From Eshraghiella sp964405265 (lineage in GTDB: Bacteria; Bacillota; Clostridia; Lachnospirales; Lachnospiraceae): a stretch of 64,000 nt of DNA. Made by a program: the position numbers and the translations under genes. Positions 8,465 through 17,382 of the stretch are shown in pieces; within the stretch, counting starts at the first letter, position 1; the number at the start of each line of letters is the position of its first letter. Under the pieces are notes generated by a model, which did not search any database, was not told where the DNA came from, and was given only the letters and a program-made list of their open reading frames with translations. The stretch lies in the NCBI GenBank assembly GCA_964405265.1, contig CAYONC010000006.1, forward strand, positions 1 through 64,000, given 5' to 3'.

Positions 8465-8938
8465 CTACCCCGTTATACTTTCTGTAAAACTTTTTTCAAC
8501 CGTTTTCGGGTTATCCGAAACAACATATAAAATATATCTGTCCCTGCATTCAAGCACGCTGCTGCTCAACAGTTCATACTGCTCCGGAGCATATGACCTG
8601 AACAGTTTTTTGAGTTCATTCCTTTTCCCGTCAATGGCTTCAATGACATATGATGCACTGTCAGCATCATATAATTTTATTACCATAATGCATTCACAGT
8701 CCATAACAGATTCATATCCGTAATAAAAAGCTTCTCCATAATCGTTTATGTTGAATCCGAAATCCTTTTTGATATCGGATGCATCAAACATAACCATGTC
8801 TTCAGCCCCGATACCGGCACTTACTGCTTCATAAACTGCGGACAATTCGACATCCGCATAATATTCTCCGTGTGAAATAAATAATATAAAGCCCAATATG
8901 GCTGCAATTACGATTAACTGTTTAATACGATATGACAT
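8465..8938 (-). CDS. DUF4358-domain protein, membrane-anchored
   Basis: This 157-residue protein has an N-terminal transmembrane anchor (residues about 7-22) and a single extracytoplasmic domain. Its pattern matches DUF4358: a DFGFNINDYGEAFYYG stretch, a central VIKLYDADSASYVIEAIDGKRNELKKLFRSYAPEQYELL segment with a regularly spaced arginine, and a closing tyrosine-rich strand (RYILYVVSDN). The function of the family is unknown. Its place between the MBOAT gene and the SGNH hydrolases (gaps of 6 and 0 bases) suggests a role in the same O-acylation machine. Confidence 0.7.
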   Translation of the reverse strand: MSYRIKQLIVIAAILGFILFISHGEYYADVELSAVYEAVSAGIGAEDMVMFDASDIKKDFGFNINDYGEAFYYGYESVMDCECIMVIKLYDADSASYVIEAIDGKRNELKKLFRSYAPEQYELLSSSVLECRDRYILYVVSDNPKTVEKSFTESITG

Positions 8939-9847
8939 TTAACATATCCCCATTTCTTTAACGATATCTTTTATCCATATTTCATAAAGTTCCTTACTGT
9001 AATGGATACCGTCCTTGGAATACAGATCCGAATTTGCATAAAACAGATCCGAATTAATATAAAATCCGACTCCAAGCTCTTCGCTTATCTTACGGAAGCC
9101 TTCATTATATGATGCAACATTTGCAAGTCTCGGCTTTTCATTAATTGCATTCTCCTTCACGGGCGAAAACGCCAGTATGATGATTTTTGTATCCGGAAGT
9201 GCTTCCTTAAGCTGTTTTATGTAATTTTTGTATACATTCATGAATACATTTACACCATAGTCATCCGTTACCATCTCATTAAGTCCGTATCTTATGAATA
9301 TATATTCCGGATTTCTGCCTATAACACTGTTCATGACGGCAGGCAGATGTTTCTCCATAACGGCACCTACCTCGGCATACACATTTACATTATCACTCAT
9401 TCCAAAATATACTGAAAATCCGGTCATTACCGAGTCTCCTATAAATACGGATCTTGAGAAAAATGCCCTTATTCCGATGCTGCCTGATGATAATTCCCCA
9501 TATGCTTTCTCCGCTGCCCCGGCATCCACCCGGTACGGCACGTAACATGATGGGTTATGTACAAACTCATCCGTAGGATTTACCGGCTCCCCTGTTGTCT
9601 CATCATTACCTGCTGGATTCGTCGACGACTCCGTCGGATCATCTGCTTCGGAAATCTGCCCCGTTGCATGCTCACGTATTTCGTTTTCAAGCGAAACAGC
9701 ATCAATTTTGTCCAAAGCGGCAAGATACGACTCTCCTTCCGACGTATCGGATCCGCCAAATCTGCTGCGGTTTAGCAATAATGCAATAAAGATAATTACC
9801 GGTATGACTGCTGCGGCAATAAATGCCGTGTAATAATTCTTTTTCAT
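8939..9847 (-). CDS. Membrane-anchored SGNH/GDSL-type hydrolase with T/E-rich linker
   Basis: This 302-residue protein has an N-terminal anchor (about residues 6-25), a low-complexity T/E/P/N-rich spacer (about 58-95) and a SGNH domain. Seen: block I FIGDSV (S139), block III-like RYGLNEM (N190) and block V DGIH (D279, H282), giving an apparently complete Ser-Asp-His set. It probably acts outside the membrane as an acyl esterase or acyltransferase on the same polymer as the neighbouring MBOAT/DHHW pair. The stop of the upstream gene is one base away. Confidence 0.78.
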   Translation of the reverse strand: MKKNYYTAFIAAAVIPVIIFIALLLNRSRFGGSDTSEGESYLAALDKIDAVSLENEIREHATGQISEADDPTESSTNPAGNDETTGEPVNPTDEFVHNPSCYVPYRVDAGAAEKAYGELSSGSIGIRAFFSRSVFIGDSVMTGFSVYFGMSDNVNVYAEVGAVMEKHLPAVMNSVIGRNPEYIFIRYGLNEMVTDDYGVNVFMNVYKNYIKQLKEALPDTKIIILAFSPVKENAINEKPRLANVASYNEGFRKISEELGVGFYINSDLFYANSDLYSKDGIHYSKELYEIWIKDIVKEMGIC

Positions 9848-9848
9848 T

Positions 9849-10886
9849 TTAAAGCCCCATTACTTCTATTAAATCTTTAAGCCAGTAATCTGCATAAAAT
9901 TCATATTCAAGGTGAAGTCCGTCAGCACAGAACAGTTCCTGATGACTGACCATATATTCACTGTTTGAGTAAAATTCCACCTCTTCTTCCATACACATTT
10001 CCAGCAAATCAAAGTTATAACTGTCAATATAAGCAAAGCTTGCCTTGTTGTAATAAATGCTGCTGCTTACCGGAAATACACCGCTTACTATCACTCTTGT
10101 ACCCGGAAGTTCTTCCTTAAGCCTTACAAGCAGTTCTCTGTATTGTTCTATTCGTCTTGTTCTCTCCTCTTCGGATGCACTGAGGGAATTAATGCCGTAA
10201 TGGACTATAAGCGCATCCTTGCCGTACGCCTTGGTAACGACAGTGGAAAAATTCTGCTCAAGGTAATCAGCCGATGCCCCGACAAGTGCCTCCACCGTGT
10301 TGGAATCCAGTATTCTGTACGTTTCAAGTGCCTCAATCTGGGAATCTCCCGTAAAGGCCACATTATAAAGTGCTTCCTTATACGTGAGCTTACCGTCATC
10401 TATATTCTTCAGCTTATCTTCTGATGAAGACCCGTTTCCATACAGAACATATGTAGGTGCATGAATGTACCTGCCTCTGACGTTCACTGCTTCAAGTGTT
10501 ATTGCAGCATGTTTTTTTCCATAATAAAAAATTAATGTGTTACTGCCTTCCTTCAGTCTGTAAGTATCATTCAGCATGTCACAGGTATAATTATTTACTC
10601 TGCTTATCGTGCCGTCTTTTTTAACGATTTCAACGGTAAAGCTGTCTTTTATAAGACTTCCTCCCGCAAACAGCTCGCCTCCGTTATAGCTCACCCTGAG
10701 TTCAGCCACCACGGAATCATCCACCGTCCCATATTGTCCGTCATCGCTGCTGCCATTGTATACTATCTTATTGTTATTACCGAAAAAAACATCCGTAAAG
10801 AGTAACAGGCTTAAAAGTACAAGACTGCATGCAAGTACGATGCTTATCCCTGTCAAAACTATAATATCTCTTACCTTCCTGCTCAT
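9849..10886 (-). CDS. Membrane-anchored SGNH/GDSL-type hydrolase with N-terminal beta domain
   Basis: This 345-residue protein has an N-terminal anchor (about 7-31), an unassigned beta-rich region (about 55-140, resembling a cadherin/Ig-like fold in its strand spacing, which is a guess) and a SGNH hydrolase domain. Seen: block I FTGDSQ (S182), HYGINSL (N233) and ADGLH (D322, H325). It is related to the next gene but has a different N-terminal half. It is the first gene after rho (9-base gap), so it is probably cotranscribed from the rho promoter. The acyl substrate is unknown. Confidence 0.75.
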   Translation of the reverse strand: MSRKVRDIIVLTGISIVLACSLVLLSLLLFTDVFFGNNNKIVYNGSSDDGQYGTVDDSVVAELRVSYNGGELFAGGSLIKDSFTVEIVKKDGTISRVNNYTCDMLNDTYRLKEGSNTLIFYYGKKHAAITLEAVNVRGRYIHAPTYVLYGNGSSSEDKLKNIDDGKLTYKEALYNVAFTGDSQIEALETYRILDSNTVEALVGASADYLEQNFSTVVTKAYGKDALIVHYGINSLSASEEERTRRIEQYRELLVRLKEELPGTRVIVSGVFPVSSSIYYNKASFAYIDSYNFDLLEMCMEEEVEFYSNSEYMVSHQELFCADGLHLEYEFYADYWLKDLIEVMGL

Positions 10887-10895
10887 ATCCTGCTC

Positions 10896-12278
10896 CTAAA
10901 AAATCCGTGTTTTCTTTATCATCTGACAGAATTCCGCATTGCTTCCCGTTCTTGCGAACATATCATTAATTCTCTCAACGGCATCATCCGAACGCATACC
11001 GTTAACGGCTTTACGCATTATGTCAACAGCTTCCTGTTCATCCTTGGTCAGAAGAAGATCTTCACGTCTTGTTCCTGATTTTACTATGTCTATTGCAGGG
11101 AATATTCTCTTTTCCGATAACTTTCTGTCCAGAACAAGCTCCATGTTGCCCGTTCCCTTAAATTCCTCATATACGACATCATCCATTTTGCTTCCGGTAT
11201 CAACAAGTGCCGTGGCAAGAATGGTAAGCGAACCGCCTTCCCTCATATTCCTCGCTGCTCCAAAGAACTTTTTAGGCATATGAAGCGATGAAGGATCAAG
11301 ACCTCCGGAAAGAGTTCTTCCGCTTGGTGCAACAACTATGTTATAGGCTCTCGTAAGCCTTGTTATGCTGTCTAAAAGAATACATACATCTTTTCCGTGC
11401 TCCACAAGTCTCCTTGCCCTCTCAATAACCATTTCCGAAACTCTCTTATGATGCTCCGGAAGCTCATCAAATGTAGAATATATTACTTCAACATTATTGC
11501 CCTCTATTGATTCCTTAATATCCGTTACTTCTTCCGGACGCTCATCTATCAGAAGAATAATAAGATGCATTTCTTTATTGTTGGTTGTAATTGACTTCGC
11601 TATCTGCTTGAGAAGCGTTGTCTTACCTGCCTTTGGCTGGGAAACAATCATTCCTCGCTGACCTTTTCCGATTGGAGATACAAGATCCACTATTCTCATT
11701 GCGGTACTGCTCTGCGGAAGTTCAAGATGAATCCGTTCATTAGGAAATATCGGCGTAAGCTTTTCAAAAGGTGTCCTCTTAACCGCAACAGATAAAGGAT
11801 ATCCGTTTACGGTCTTTATGTATAGAAGAGCGCTGAATTTCTCACCCTGGTTTTTAATTCTTTTGGTTCCGACAATTATGTCGCCTGTTTTAAGCCCGAA
11901 CCGCTTTATCTGTGCCGGAGCCACATACACGTCATTTTCCCCCGGAAGATAATTGGCACATCTTATGAAACCGTATCCGTCAGGCATTACTTCAAGTATG
12001 CCGTCTGCTTCAGGACCTTTATCCTCCATTGCAGGATCATAATCCTGTTTCAGTATGTCTTCCTTAGCACCGTCATTGTCGTTCTTTCTGACTGCAGCTG
12101 CAGGACCCTGTTCTTTTTTCACTTCTCTGCCGTCAGCGGCTGCCTTCTGAAGGATTGCATCTATAACATCTGCCTTCTTCATCGTGCTTACATTCTTAAC
12201 TCCGTTGTCCTTAGCTATTTCTCTGAGTGTTGTTAACGGTAACGTTTCAAGTTTTTTTCTCATATTATCATTTCGCAT
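10896..12278 (-). CDS. rho: Transcription termination factor Rho
   Basis: This roughly 460-residue hexameric RNA helicase drives factor-dependent termination. Seen in order: a Rho_N helical domain (TLREIAKDNGVKNVSTMKKADVIDAIL); a short charged insert; the cold-shock-like RNA-binding domain (GILEVMPDGYGFIRC ... NDVYVAPAQIKRFGLKTGD); Walker A (SQPKAGKTTLLKQIA); Walker B (CILLDSITRLTRAYN); and the Q/R-loop region. The start is uncertain: ATG at 12278 follows GGGG at 5 bases, ATG at 12263 follows a short upstream ORF stop by 4 bases, and GTG at 12293 is possible. All give an intact protein. Confidence 0.96.
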   Translation of the reverse strand: MRNDNMRKKLETLPLTTLREIAKDNGVKNVSTMKKADVIDAILQKAAADGREVKKEQGPAAAVRKNDNDGAKEDILKQDYDPAMEDKGPEADGILEVMPDGYGFIRCANYLPGENDVYVAPAQIKRFGLKTGDIIVGTKRIKNQGEKFSALLYIKTVNGYPLSVAVKRTPFEKLTPIFPNERIHLELPQSSTAMRIVDLVSPIGKGQRGMIVSQPKAGKTTLLKQIAKSITTNNKEMHLIILLIDERPEEVTDIKESIEGNNVEVIYSTFDELPEHHKRVSEMVIERARRLVEHGKDVCILLDSITRLTRAYNIVVAPSGRTLSGGLDPSSLHMPKKFFGAARNMREGGSLTILATALVDTGSKMDDVVYEEFKGTGNMELVLDRKLSEKRIFPAIDIVKSGTRREDLLLTKDEQEAVDIMRKAVNGMRSDDAVERINDMFARTGSNAEFCQMIKKTRIF

Positions 12279-12303
12279 CATTTCCCCGTACACGGGTTGA
12301 CAT
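12268..12303 (-). CDS. Candidate 11-codon upstream ORF overlapping the rho start
   Basis: The best Shine-Dalgarno in the rho leader (GGAAGGAG) is not placed for rho. It precedes an out-of-frame ATG at 12303, which reads MSTRVRGNDAK and stops at TGA (12268-12270), 4 bases before the rho ATG at 12263. A CCCGT/ACGGG hairpin lies inside it and covers the weak GGGG site of the 12278 start. This looks like a leader peptide coupled to rho translation. No protein evidence is available. Confidence 0.4.
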   Translation of the reverse strand: MSTRVRGNDAK

Positions 12304-12381
12304 CGTGCGATTCTCCTTCCGGTTAATAATATCTATAAATGGGATAATTACGGACTATAATCAGACCAATCAGATATTGAG

Positions 12382-12411
12382 ATTATACATCCCAATCAAC
12401 AGATATGTAAA
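12382..12411 (-). promoter_or_regulatory. Vegetative promoter of rho and probably the O-acylation cassette
   Basis: TTTACA (12406-12411), 18 bases, TATAAT (12382-12387) on the minus strand. The predicted start is near 12375, giving a leader of about 100 bases. A second -10-like TATAGT lies about 30 bases downstream. No terminator is visible between rho and the cassette genes. Confidence 0.65.
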
Positions 12412-12418
12412 GTATTTA

Positions 12419-12447
12419 TTTACTAAAAAAATTCTGCGTGGTACAAT
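12419..12447 (+). promoter_or_regulatory. Vegetative promoter of the malic enzyme operon
   Basis: TTTACT (12419-12424), 17 bases, TACAAT (12442-12447). The predicted start is near 12454, with an AAGGATGGAAA ribosome site before the ATG at 12481. It is divergent from, and almost abuts, the rho promoter. Confidence 0.65.
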
Positions 12448-12480
12448 GGACTGGAAAATCAGTCAAAGGATGGAAATATC

Positions 12481-13632
12481 ATGAATAATAATGAAAAAGC
12501 TCTTATGCTTCACGAACAGTGGGCAGGAAAATTTGAAACCGTTTCCAAATGTGCAATTAAGACAAGGGAAGATCTTGCACTTGCATATACTCCCGGTGTT
12601 GCTGAGCCGTGCAGGGTAATTGCGCAGGACAGGGAACAGGCATATAAATACACCATTAAATCCAACACGGTTGCCGTAGTTTCAGACGGAAGTGCCGTTC
12701 TCGGTCTCGGCAACATAGGTCCGTATGCAGCAATGCCGGTAATGGAAGGCAAAGCGGTTCTTTTCAAGGAGTTCGGAGATGTAAATGCCGTTCCTGTATG
12801 CCTTGATACCCAGGATACTGAAGAAATAATCAAAACGGTCATTAATATTGCTCCCGGATTTGGCGGTATCAATCTTGAGGACATATCCGCACCAAGATGT
12901 TTTGAAATTGAAGAGCGGCTCAAAGAGGCTCTTGACATTCCGGTATTTCATGATGATCAGCACGGAACTGCAATAGTTGTTCTTGCAGGAATAATCAATG
13001 CCCTCAAGGTTACGGGCAGAACCGTGGAGAACTGCCGTATAGTAATTAACGGTGCAGGAGCTGCCGGTATCGCCATTGCAAGACTTCTTCTGAATTACGG
13101 TTTTTCTGACATAATTCTCTGCAGCCGTAAGGGAATTCTTTCTCCTGACGTTGAAGGAATTAACTGGATGCAGAAAAAGATGACGGAGGTCACGAATCTT
13201 TCACACATGAATGGAACTCTTGCCGATGCACTCGTCGGTGCAGATATATTCATAGGTGTATCTGCTCCGGACATGGTTACGGCGGAAATGGTTGCCACCA
13301 TGAAGAAAGATGCGATTATTTTTGCATTGGCAAATCCCATTCCGGAAATCATGCCTGATGTTGCTAAAGCCGCAGGCGCAAGGGTTGTAGGTACGGGAAG
13401 AAGTGATTTTCCTAACCAGATCAATAATGTTATTGCATTCCCGGGAATTTTTAAGGGTGCCCTTGAGGGACGTGCTTCAGCAATTACCGAAGACATGAAA
13501 TTAGCTGCTGCACTTGCACTTGCAAACCTTATACCGGATGAAGAGCTTAACGAGGATAACATTCTCCCTGAAGCTTTTGATCCGAGGGTTGCCGAGGTAG
13601 TAAGCAAAGCAGTCAGGGACAACATAAAATAG
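12481..13632 (+). CDS. NAD(P)-dependent malic enzyme (malate dehydrogenase, decarboxylating)
   Basis: This 383-residue cytoplasmic enzyme oxidatively decarboxylates malate to pyruvate with a divalent metal and NAD(P)+. Seen: the N-terminal domain with ALAYTPGVAEPCRVIA and SDGSAVLGLGNIGPYAAMPVMEGKA, a metal-site acidic cluster (FGGINLEDISAPRCFEIEERL), the HDDQHGTAIV signature at about 158-167, and a Rossmann glycine motif INGAGAAGIAIARLL. The length is typical of short bacterial malic enzymes without a PTA domain. The coenzyme preference cannot be read reliably. It starts a three-gene operon. Confidence 0.93.
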   Translation: MNNNEKALMLHEQWAGKFETVSKCAIKTREDLALAYTPGVAEPCRVIAQDREQAYKYTIKSNTVAVVSDGSAVLGLGNIGPYAAMPVMEGKAVLFKEFGDVNAVPVCLDTQDTEEIIKTVINIAPGFGGINLEDISAPRCFEIEERLKEALDIPVFHDDQHGTAIVVLAGIINALKVTGRTVENCRIVINGAGAAGIAIARLLLNYGFSDIILCSRKGILSPDVEGINWMQKKMTEVTNLSHMNGTLADALVGADIFIGVSAPDMVTAEMVATMKKDAIIFALANPIPEIMPDVAKAAGARVVGTGRSDFPNQINNVIAFPGIFKGALEGRASAITEDMKLAAALALANLIPDEELNEDNILPEAFDPRVAEVVSKAVRDNIK

Positions 13633-13633
13633 C

Positions 13634-14575
13634 ATGAATTATCCTTATTATCATACCGTTAACGAATATTACCGTAAGTTTTTCGGAGAGAAGGTATACA
13701 AAATATCGCTCAATGCCGGGATGACCTGTCCCAACAGGGACGGTACCCTCGGCACCGGCGGATGTATTTTCTGCAGTGCGGGCGGCTCAGGTGACTTTGC
13801 CGCTTCTCCGCAGCTATCCGTAACCGGACAGATTGATGAGGGAATTAAGCTTATTTCTTCCAAATACTCCGGCAGAAAATTCATTGCCTATTTCCAGGCT
13901 TTTACCAACACGTATGCTCCTGTTTCAAAACTGCGTTCCATTTTTTCAGAAGCGCTGAATGACTGCCGCATATGCGGACTGTCGGTTGCAACCAGGCCGG
14001 ACTGCCTTGAAGATAAAAAAATAGAGCTTCTTAAGGAGCTTGCAGAAATAAAACCCGTCTGGGTAGAGTTAGGACTTCAGACAATAAGGCATGATACTGC
14101 AGAATATATAAGAAGAGGTTATACACTTGATGTTTTTGAAGATACATTTAAAAGACTGTCCGAAGCAGGTATACCTTCCATTATACACGTAATAATCGGA
14201 CTGCCCGGCAATACACATGATGATTATCTGAATCTTGCAGAATATCTTGCAGAACTCAGGCCTCACGGAGTTAAAATCCAGCTTCTCCACATTTTAGAGG
14301 GAACAGATATTGCCGCTGATTACAAAAACGGACTTTTTGATACCATGACGCTTGAAGGTTATTCTTCCGCGGTTGTTGACATCATATCCCGGCTTCCGAA
14401 GGAGACCGTGATATACCGTATAACCGGTGATGGTCCGGGAAATCTGTTAATTGCTCCTTTGTGGAGTCTGAACAAGAAGAAGGTTCTTAATACAATTACC
14501 AATGAATTTAAAATGAGAAACACGTTTCAGGGAAGGAATTATAAAAATGGCACTGGAAGCAATAACATTATATAA
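13634..14575 (+). CDS. Radical SAM protein, TIGR01212/YhcC type
   Basis: This 313-residue iron-sulfur enzyme has uncharacterised substrates. Seen: the family start (YYHTVNEYYRKFFGEKVYKI) and the cluster-binding cysteines in TCPNRDGTLGTGGCIFC, spaced C-x12-C-x2-C rather than the classical Cx3Cx2C, which is characteristic of this family. SAM-barrel motifs follow (VATRPDCL, WVELGLQT, HVIIGLPGNT). It starts one base after the malic enzyme stop with no clear ribosome site, so it is probably translated by coupling. Its 3' end overlaps the next gene by 29 bases. Confidence 0.88.
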   Translation: MNYPYYHTVNEYYRKFFGEKVYKISLNAGMTCPNRDGTLGTGGCIFCSAGGSGDFAASPQLSVTGQIDEGIKLISSKYSGRKFIAYFQAFTNTYAPVSKLRSIFSEALNDCRICGLSVATRPDCLEDKKIELLKELAEIKPVWVELGLQTIRHDTAEYIRRGYTLDVFEDTFKRLSEAGIPSIIHVIIGLPGNTHDDYLNLAEYLAELRPHGVKIQLLHILEGTDIAADYKNGLFDTMTLEGYSSAVVDIISRLPKETVIYRITGDGPGNLLIAPLWSLNKKKVLNTITNEFKMRNTFQGRNYKNGTGSNNII

Positions 14576-15062
14576 GTTAATTACCCTATATATGCTTGAT
14601 AAGGTTGATTTTCCTCTTACCAACGCTACGGTTATGGGATTTTTCATCGATGCCGGTTACACAGATTATCCTACGGTACTTACGGTTATAAGTATTCTTC
14701 AGGATGATGGCCTGATTGAAGCTGAAAACAACCGCAGCAATACAAGCTATAAAATTACGGTACAGGGAAAGGAAATGCTTGATTATTTCGGCAATAAAAT
14801 ATCTGACGGAATAAAAGAAGAGGTTAGCGGTTATCTCAAGGCAAACCGCTATGAACTGAAACAGACTGCAAATGTCATCTCCGAATATTACAGAACAACC
14901 AACAGCGATTACGCAGTTCACTGCTGTATCAAAGAAAACAATTACAGTCTGATAGATTTAACCGTTACGGTTCCTGATGAAGAGCTTGCCAATTCAATGT
15001 GCGACAGATGGAAAGCCGCAAGTCAGGACATATATGAATATACAATGCATAAATTAATGTAA
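14547..15062 (+). CDS. DUF4364 family protein (winged-helix-like)
   Basis: This 171-residue cytoplasmic protein matches DUF4364. The N-terminal half reads like a winged helix (LYKLITLYMLDKVDFPLTNATVMGFFI ... YTDYPTVLTVISILQDDGLIEAE), suggesting a small transcription regulator. The C-terminal half is an alpha/beta domain of unknown role. An AGGGAAGG site lies upstream within the radical SAM gene. Its stop overlaps the end of the convergent copA gene by 9 bases, leaving no room for a terminator between them. Confidence 0.7.
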   Translation: MALEAITLYKLITLYMLDKVDFPLTNATVMGFFIDAGYTDYPTVLTVISILQDDGLIEAENNRSNTSYKITVQGKEMLDYFGNKISDGIKEEVSGYLKANRYELKQTANVISEYYRTTNSDYAVHCCIKENNYSLIDLTVTVPDEELANSMCDRWKAASQDIYEYTMHKLM

Positions 15063-17252
15063 TTTCACAAGATTCAGCCTTAATGCATTGGATACGACAC
15101 ACACACTTGAAAGGCTCATTGCCGCTGCCCCGAACATCGGATTGAGTTCCCAGCCGGTAAGACCTGAAAAGCACCCTGCCGCAAGCGGTATTCCTATAAC
15201 ATTATATATAAATGCCCAAAAGAGATTTTCATATATATTTTTCAATGTTGCCCTGCTTAATCTTATGGCTCGTGCCACATCCATAATTGAATTTTTAACG
15301 AGAACCACATCTGCCGCATCTATTGCTATATCGGTTCCCGAACCTATAGCCATTCCCGTATCTGCCCTTGTAAGTGCAGGGGCATCATTTATTCCGTCTC
15401 CAACCATTATTACACGGCATTTTTCCGAGATTTCCCTTACCTTTTCCTCTTTATCACCCGGCATTACCTCCGCAATTACCTCATCAACACCGCATATTTT
15501 CCCGACAGCCTCTGCAGTTGTCCTGTTATCCCCGGTAAGCATTATTACCTTCATTCCCATTTTCCTGAGTTCCGATATTGCTTCCCTGCTGTCTTCTTTT
15601 ACGGAATCCGCTACCGCAATCATACCAATCAAAACGTTGTTTCTTACCGCATAAAGAACGGTTTTACCCTCTGAGGCAAGCTCTGAGGCAGTACTATCCT
15701 CATTAATTGAATCGGTATATTTTTCTGCAAATGCCCTATTGCCGCACGCAACCGGTGTTCCTTCAACAACTGCATATACACCGCTGCCTGAATATGATGC
15801 AAACGTTTCGGTTTCAAGCAGCCTTGCACCCATTTTTTCAGCATATTCCGTAATTGCACCTGCAACCGGGTGCTCACTCTTTATCTCAACAGAATATAAA
15901 ATATCCATCAGTTCCCTTTTATCAATTCCATAAGAGTATACATCCGTAACATCCGGTTTCCCTTTGGTTATCGTTCCCGTTTTGTCAAGTATTATGGTTC
16001 TGGCTCTTCCGGTAATTTCAAGAGCCGCTGCTGTTTTAAACAAAATACCGTTTTTTGCGCCTACTCCGCTTCCGACCATGATTGCAACAGGAGTTGCAAG
16101 TCCGAGTGCACACGGACAGCTTATTACAAGCACTGAAATTCCTCTTGCCAGAGAAAATGAAATTCCGTATCCGAGCAGCAGCCATACGGCTGTAGTTATT
16201 ATCGCAATACTGATTACAACCGGCACAAAAAATCCGGACACCTTATCAGCCGTCTTGGCAATGGGTGCCTTGGAAGCCGATGCATCTTTTACCATTTTTA
16301 TAATTTTTGACAATGCCGTATTATGTCCGACTTCCACTGCCTGACATTTTATAAAACCGGAAGCGTTAATCGTACCTGAATATACACTGTCTCCTGTATT
16401 TTTGTCACATGGAATGCTTTCTCCCGTAAGTGCCGACTCATCCACGGTGCTTTCTCCATCTATTACAATTCCGTCTGCCGGAATGCTTTCGCCTGGTCTT
16501 ACAACATAAATATCCCCCTTCTTCAGGGTATCTGCCATTACGTTTATTTCCCTGCCGTCTACGATTACATTGGCAGTTACCGGTGCAAGGCTCATAAGTC
16601 CTTTAATTGCATCTGTTGTTCTTCCCTTCGACTTTGCTTCAAGCATCTTTCCCAAAGTTATCAGTGTAAGAATCGTTCCTGCCGACTCAAAATACAGGTC
16701 ATTCATTCCTGCTCCTGCAAACAGTGCAGCAGTACTGTATACAAATGCAGCTCCTGCTCCAAGTGCCACAAGGGTGTCCATATTCGGACTCAGGCGTACC
16801 AGTCTGCCGATTCCGCTTATAAAAAATGTTCTGTTTATTACCATAATTATAACCGTAAGCACCATCTGTACGATTCCGATAAGGAAATGGTTACCCGCCA
16901 AAAAATCCGGAAGCGGAAATTCCCACATCATATGCCCCATGGATATATACATAAGCACCACAAGAAATACTGCCGAGCTTATAAGCCTTCCGGCATACTG
17001 CCTGTGTTCTTTTGCTTCTTCGCTGTCTTCTCCGCTGTCTTTTTCCTTATCATCATCCATAAGTTCAGCCTTGTATCCTGCTGCTTTTACGGCAGCAATT
17101 ACTGTTTCCGGCTCTGCATCACCCTCCGTTTCCATGGTAGCAGTAAGCAGATTCACATTACATGAAGTAATACCGTCAAGTTTCCCGACTGTTTTTTCTA
17201 TTTTGGCACTGCATGCCGCACATCCCATTCCGGTTATTTTATATTGTCTCAC
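15054..17252 (-). CDS. copA: Copper-translocating P1B-type ATPase
   Basis: This roughly 732-residue membrane pump is predicted to export Cu(I). Seen in order: one N-terminal HMA domain with GMGCAACSAKI (metal-binding CxxC); a charged linker; paired membrane helices; the actuator domain TGES; the CPC metal-site helix (VISCPCALGLATP); the phosphorylation motif DKTGTITKG; the ATP-binding HP motif (IKSEHPVAGAI); the hinge GDGINDAPALTRAD; and a C-terminal MSLSSVCVVSNALRL with the copper-type MxxSS. GTG at 17252 is chosen because AGGAG sits 9 bases upstream and the promoter start falls near 17282. An ATG at 17282 would be nearly leaderless. Confidence 0.92.
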   Translation of the reverse strand: MRQYKITGMGCAACSAKIEKTVGKLDGITSCNVNLLTATMETEGDAEPETVIAAVKAAGYKAELMDDDKEKDSGEDSEEAKEHRQYAGRLISSAVFLVVLMYISMGHMMWEFPLPDFLAGNHFLIGIVQMVLTVIIMVINRTFFISGIGRLVRLSPNMDTLVALGAGAAFVYSTAALFAGAGMNDLYFESAGTILTLITLGKMLEAKSKGRTTDAIKGLMSLAPVTANVIVDGREINVMADTLKKGDIYVVRPGESIPADGIVIDGESTVDESALTGESIPCDKNTGDSVYSGTINASGFIKCQAVEVGHNTALSKIIKMVKDASASKAPIAKTADKVSGFFVPVVISIAIITTAVWLLLGYGISFSLARGISVLVISCPCALGLATPVAIMVGSGVGAKNGILFKTAAALEITGRARTIILDKTGTITKGKPDVTDVYSYGIDKRELMDILYSVEIKSEHPVAGAITEYAEKMGARLLETETFASYSGSGVYAVVEGTPVACGNRAFAEKYTDSINEDSTASELASEGKTVLYAVRNNVLIGMIAVADSVKEDSREAISELRKMGMKVIMLTGDNRTTAEAVGKICGVDEVIAEVMPGDKEEKVREISEKCRVIMVGDGINDAPALTRADTGMAIGSGTDIAIDAADVVLVKNSIMDVARAIRLSRATLKNIYENLFWAFIYNVIGIPLAAGCFSGLTGWELNPMFGAAAMSLSSVCVVSNALRLNLVKLH

Positions 17253-17289
17253 GCTGTCATTCTCCTGTTCTTTTACGTTCATGCTGCTT

Positions 17290-17319
17290 ATTATACACCA
17301 TTACATACTTTTTTGTCCG
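17290..17319 (-). promoter_or_regulatory. Promoter of copA
   Basis: CGGACA (17314-17319), 18 bases, TATAAT (17290-17295) on the minus strand. Transcription would begin around 17282-17283, which supports the GTG start at 17252. No clear CopY or CsoR operator was recognised. Confidence 0.5.
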
Positions 17320-17382
17320 TTCTTTCTTCGACAAAATAGCGAATTTGGAAACGTTTTAAAACATATTGTCGTTCATTTTAAG

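Noticed and set aside
12263..12303. Frameshift in rho
   Set aside because: The upstream frame with the strong ribosome site ends at once in TGA, while rho itself is complete from its own start codons; a separate uORF explains this better.
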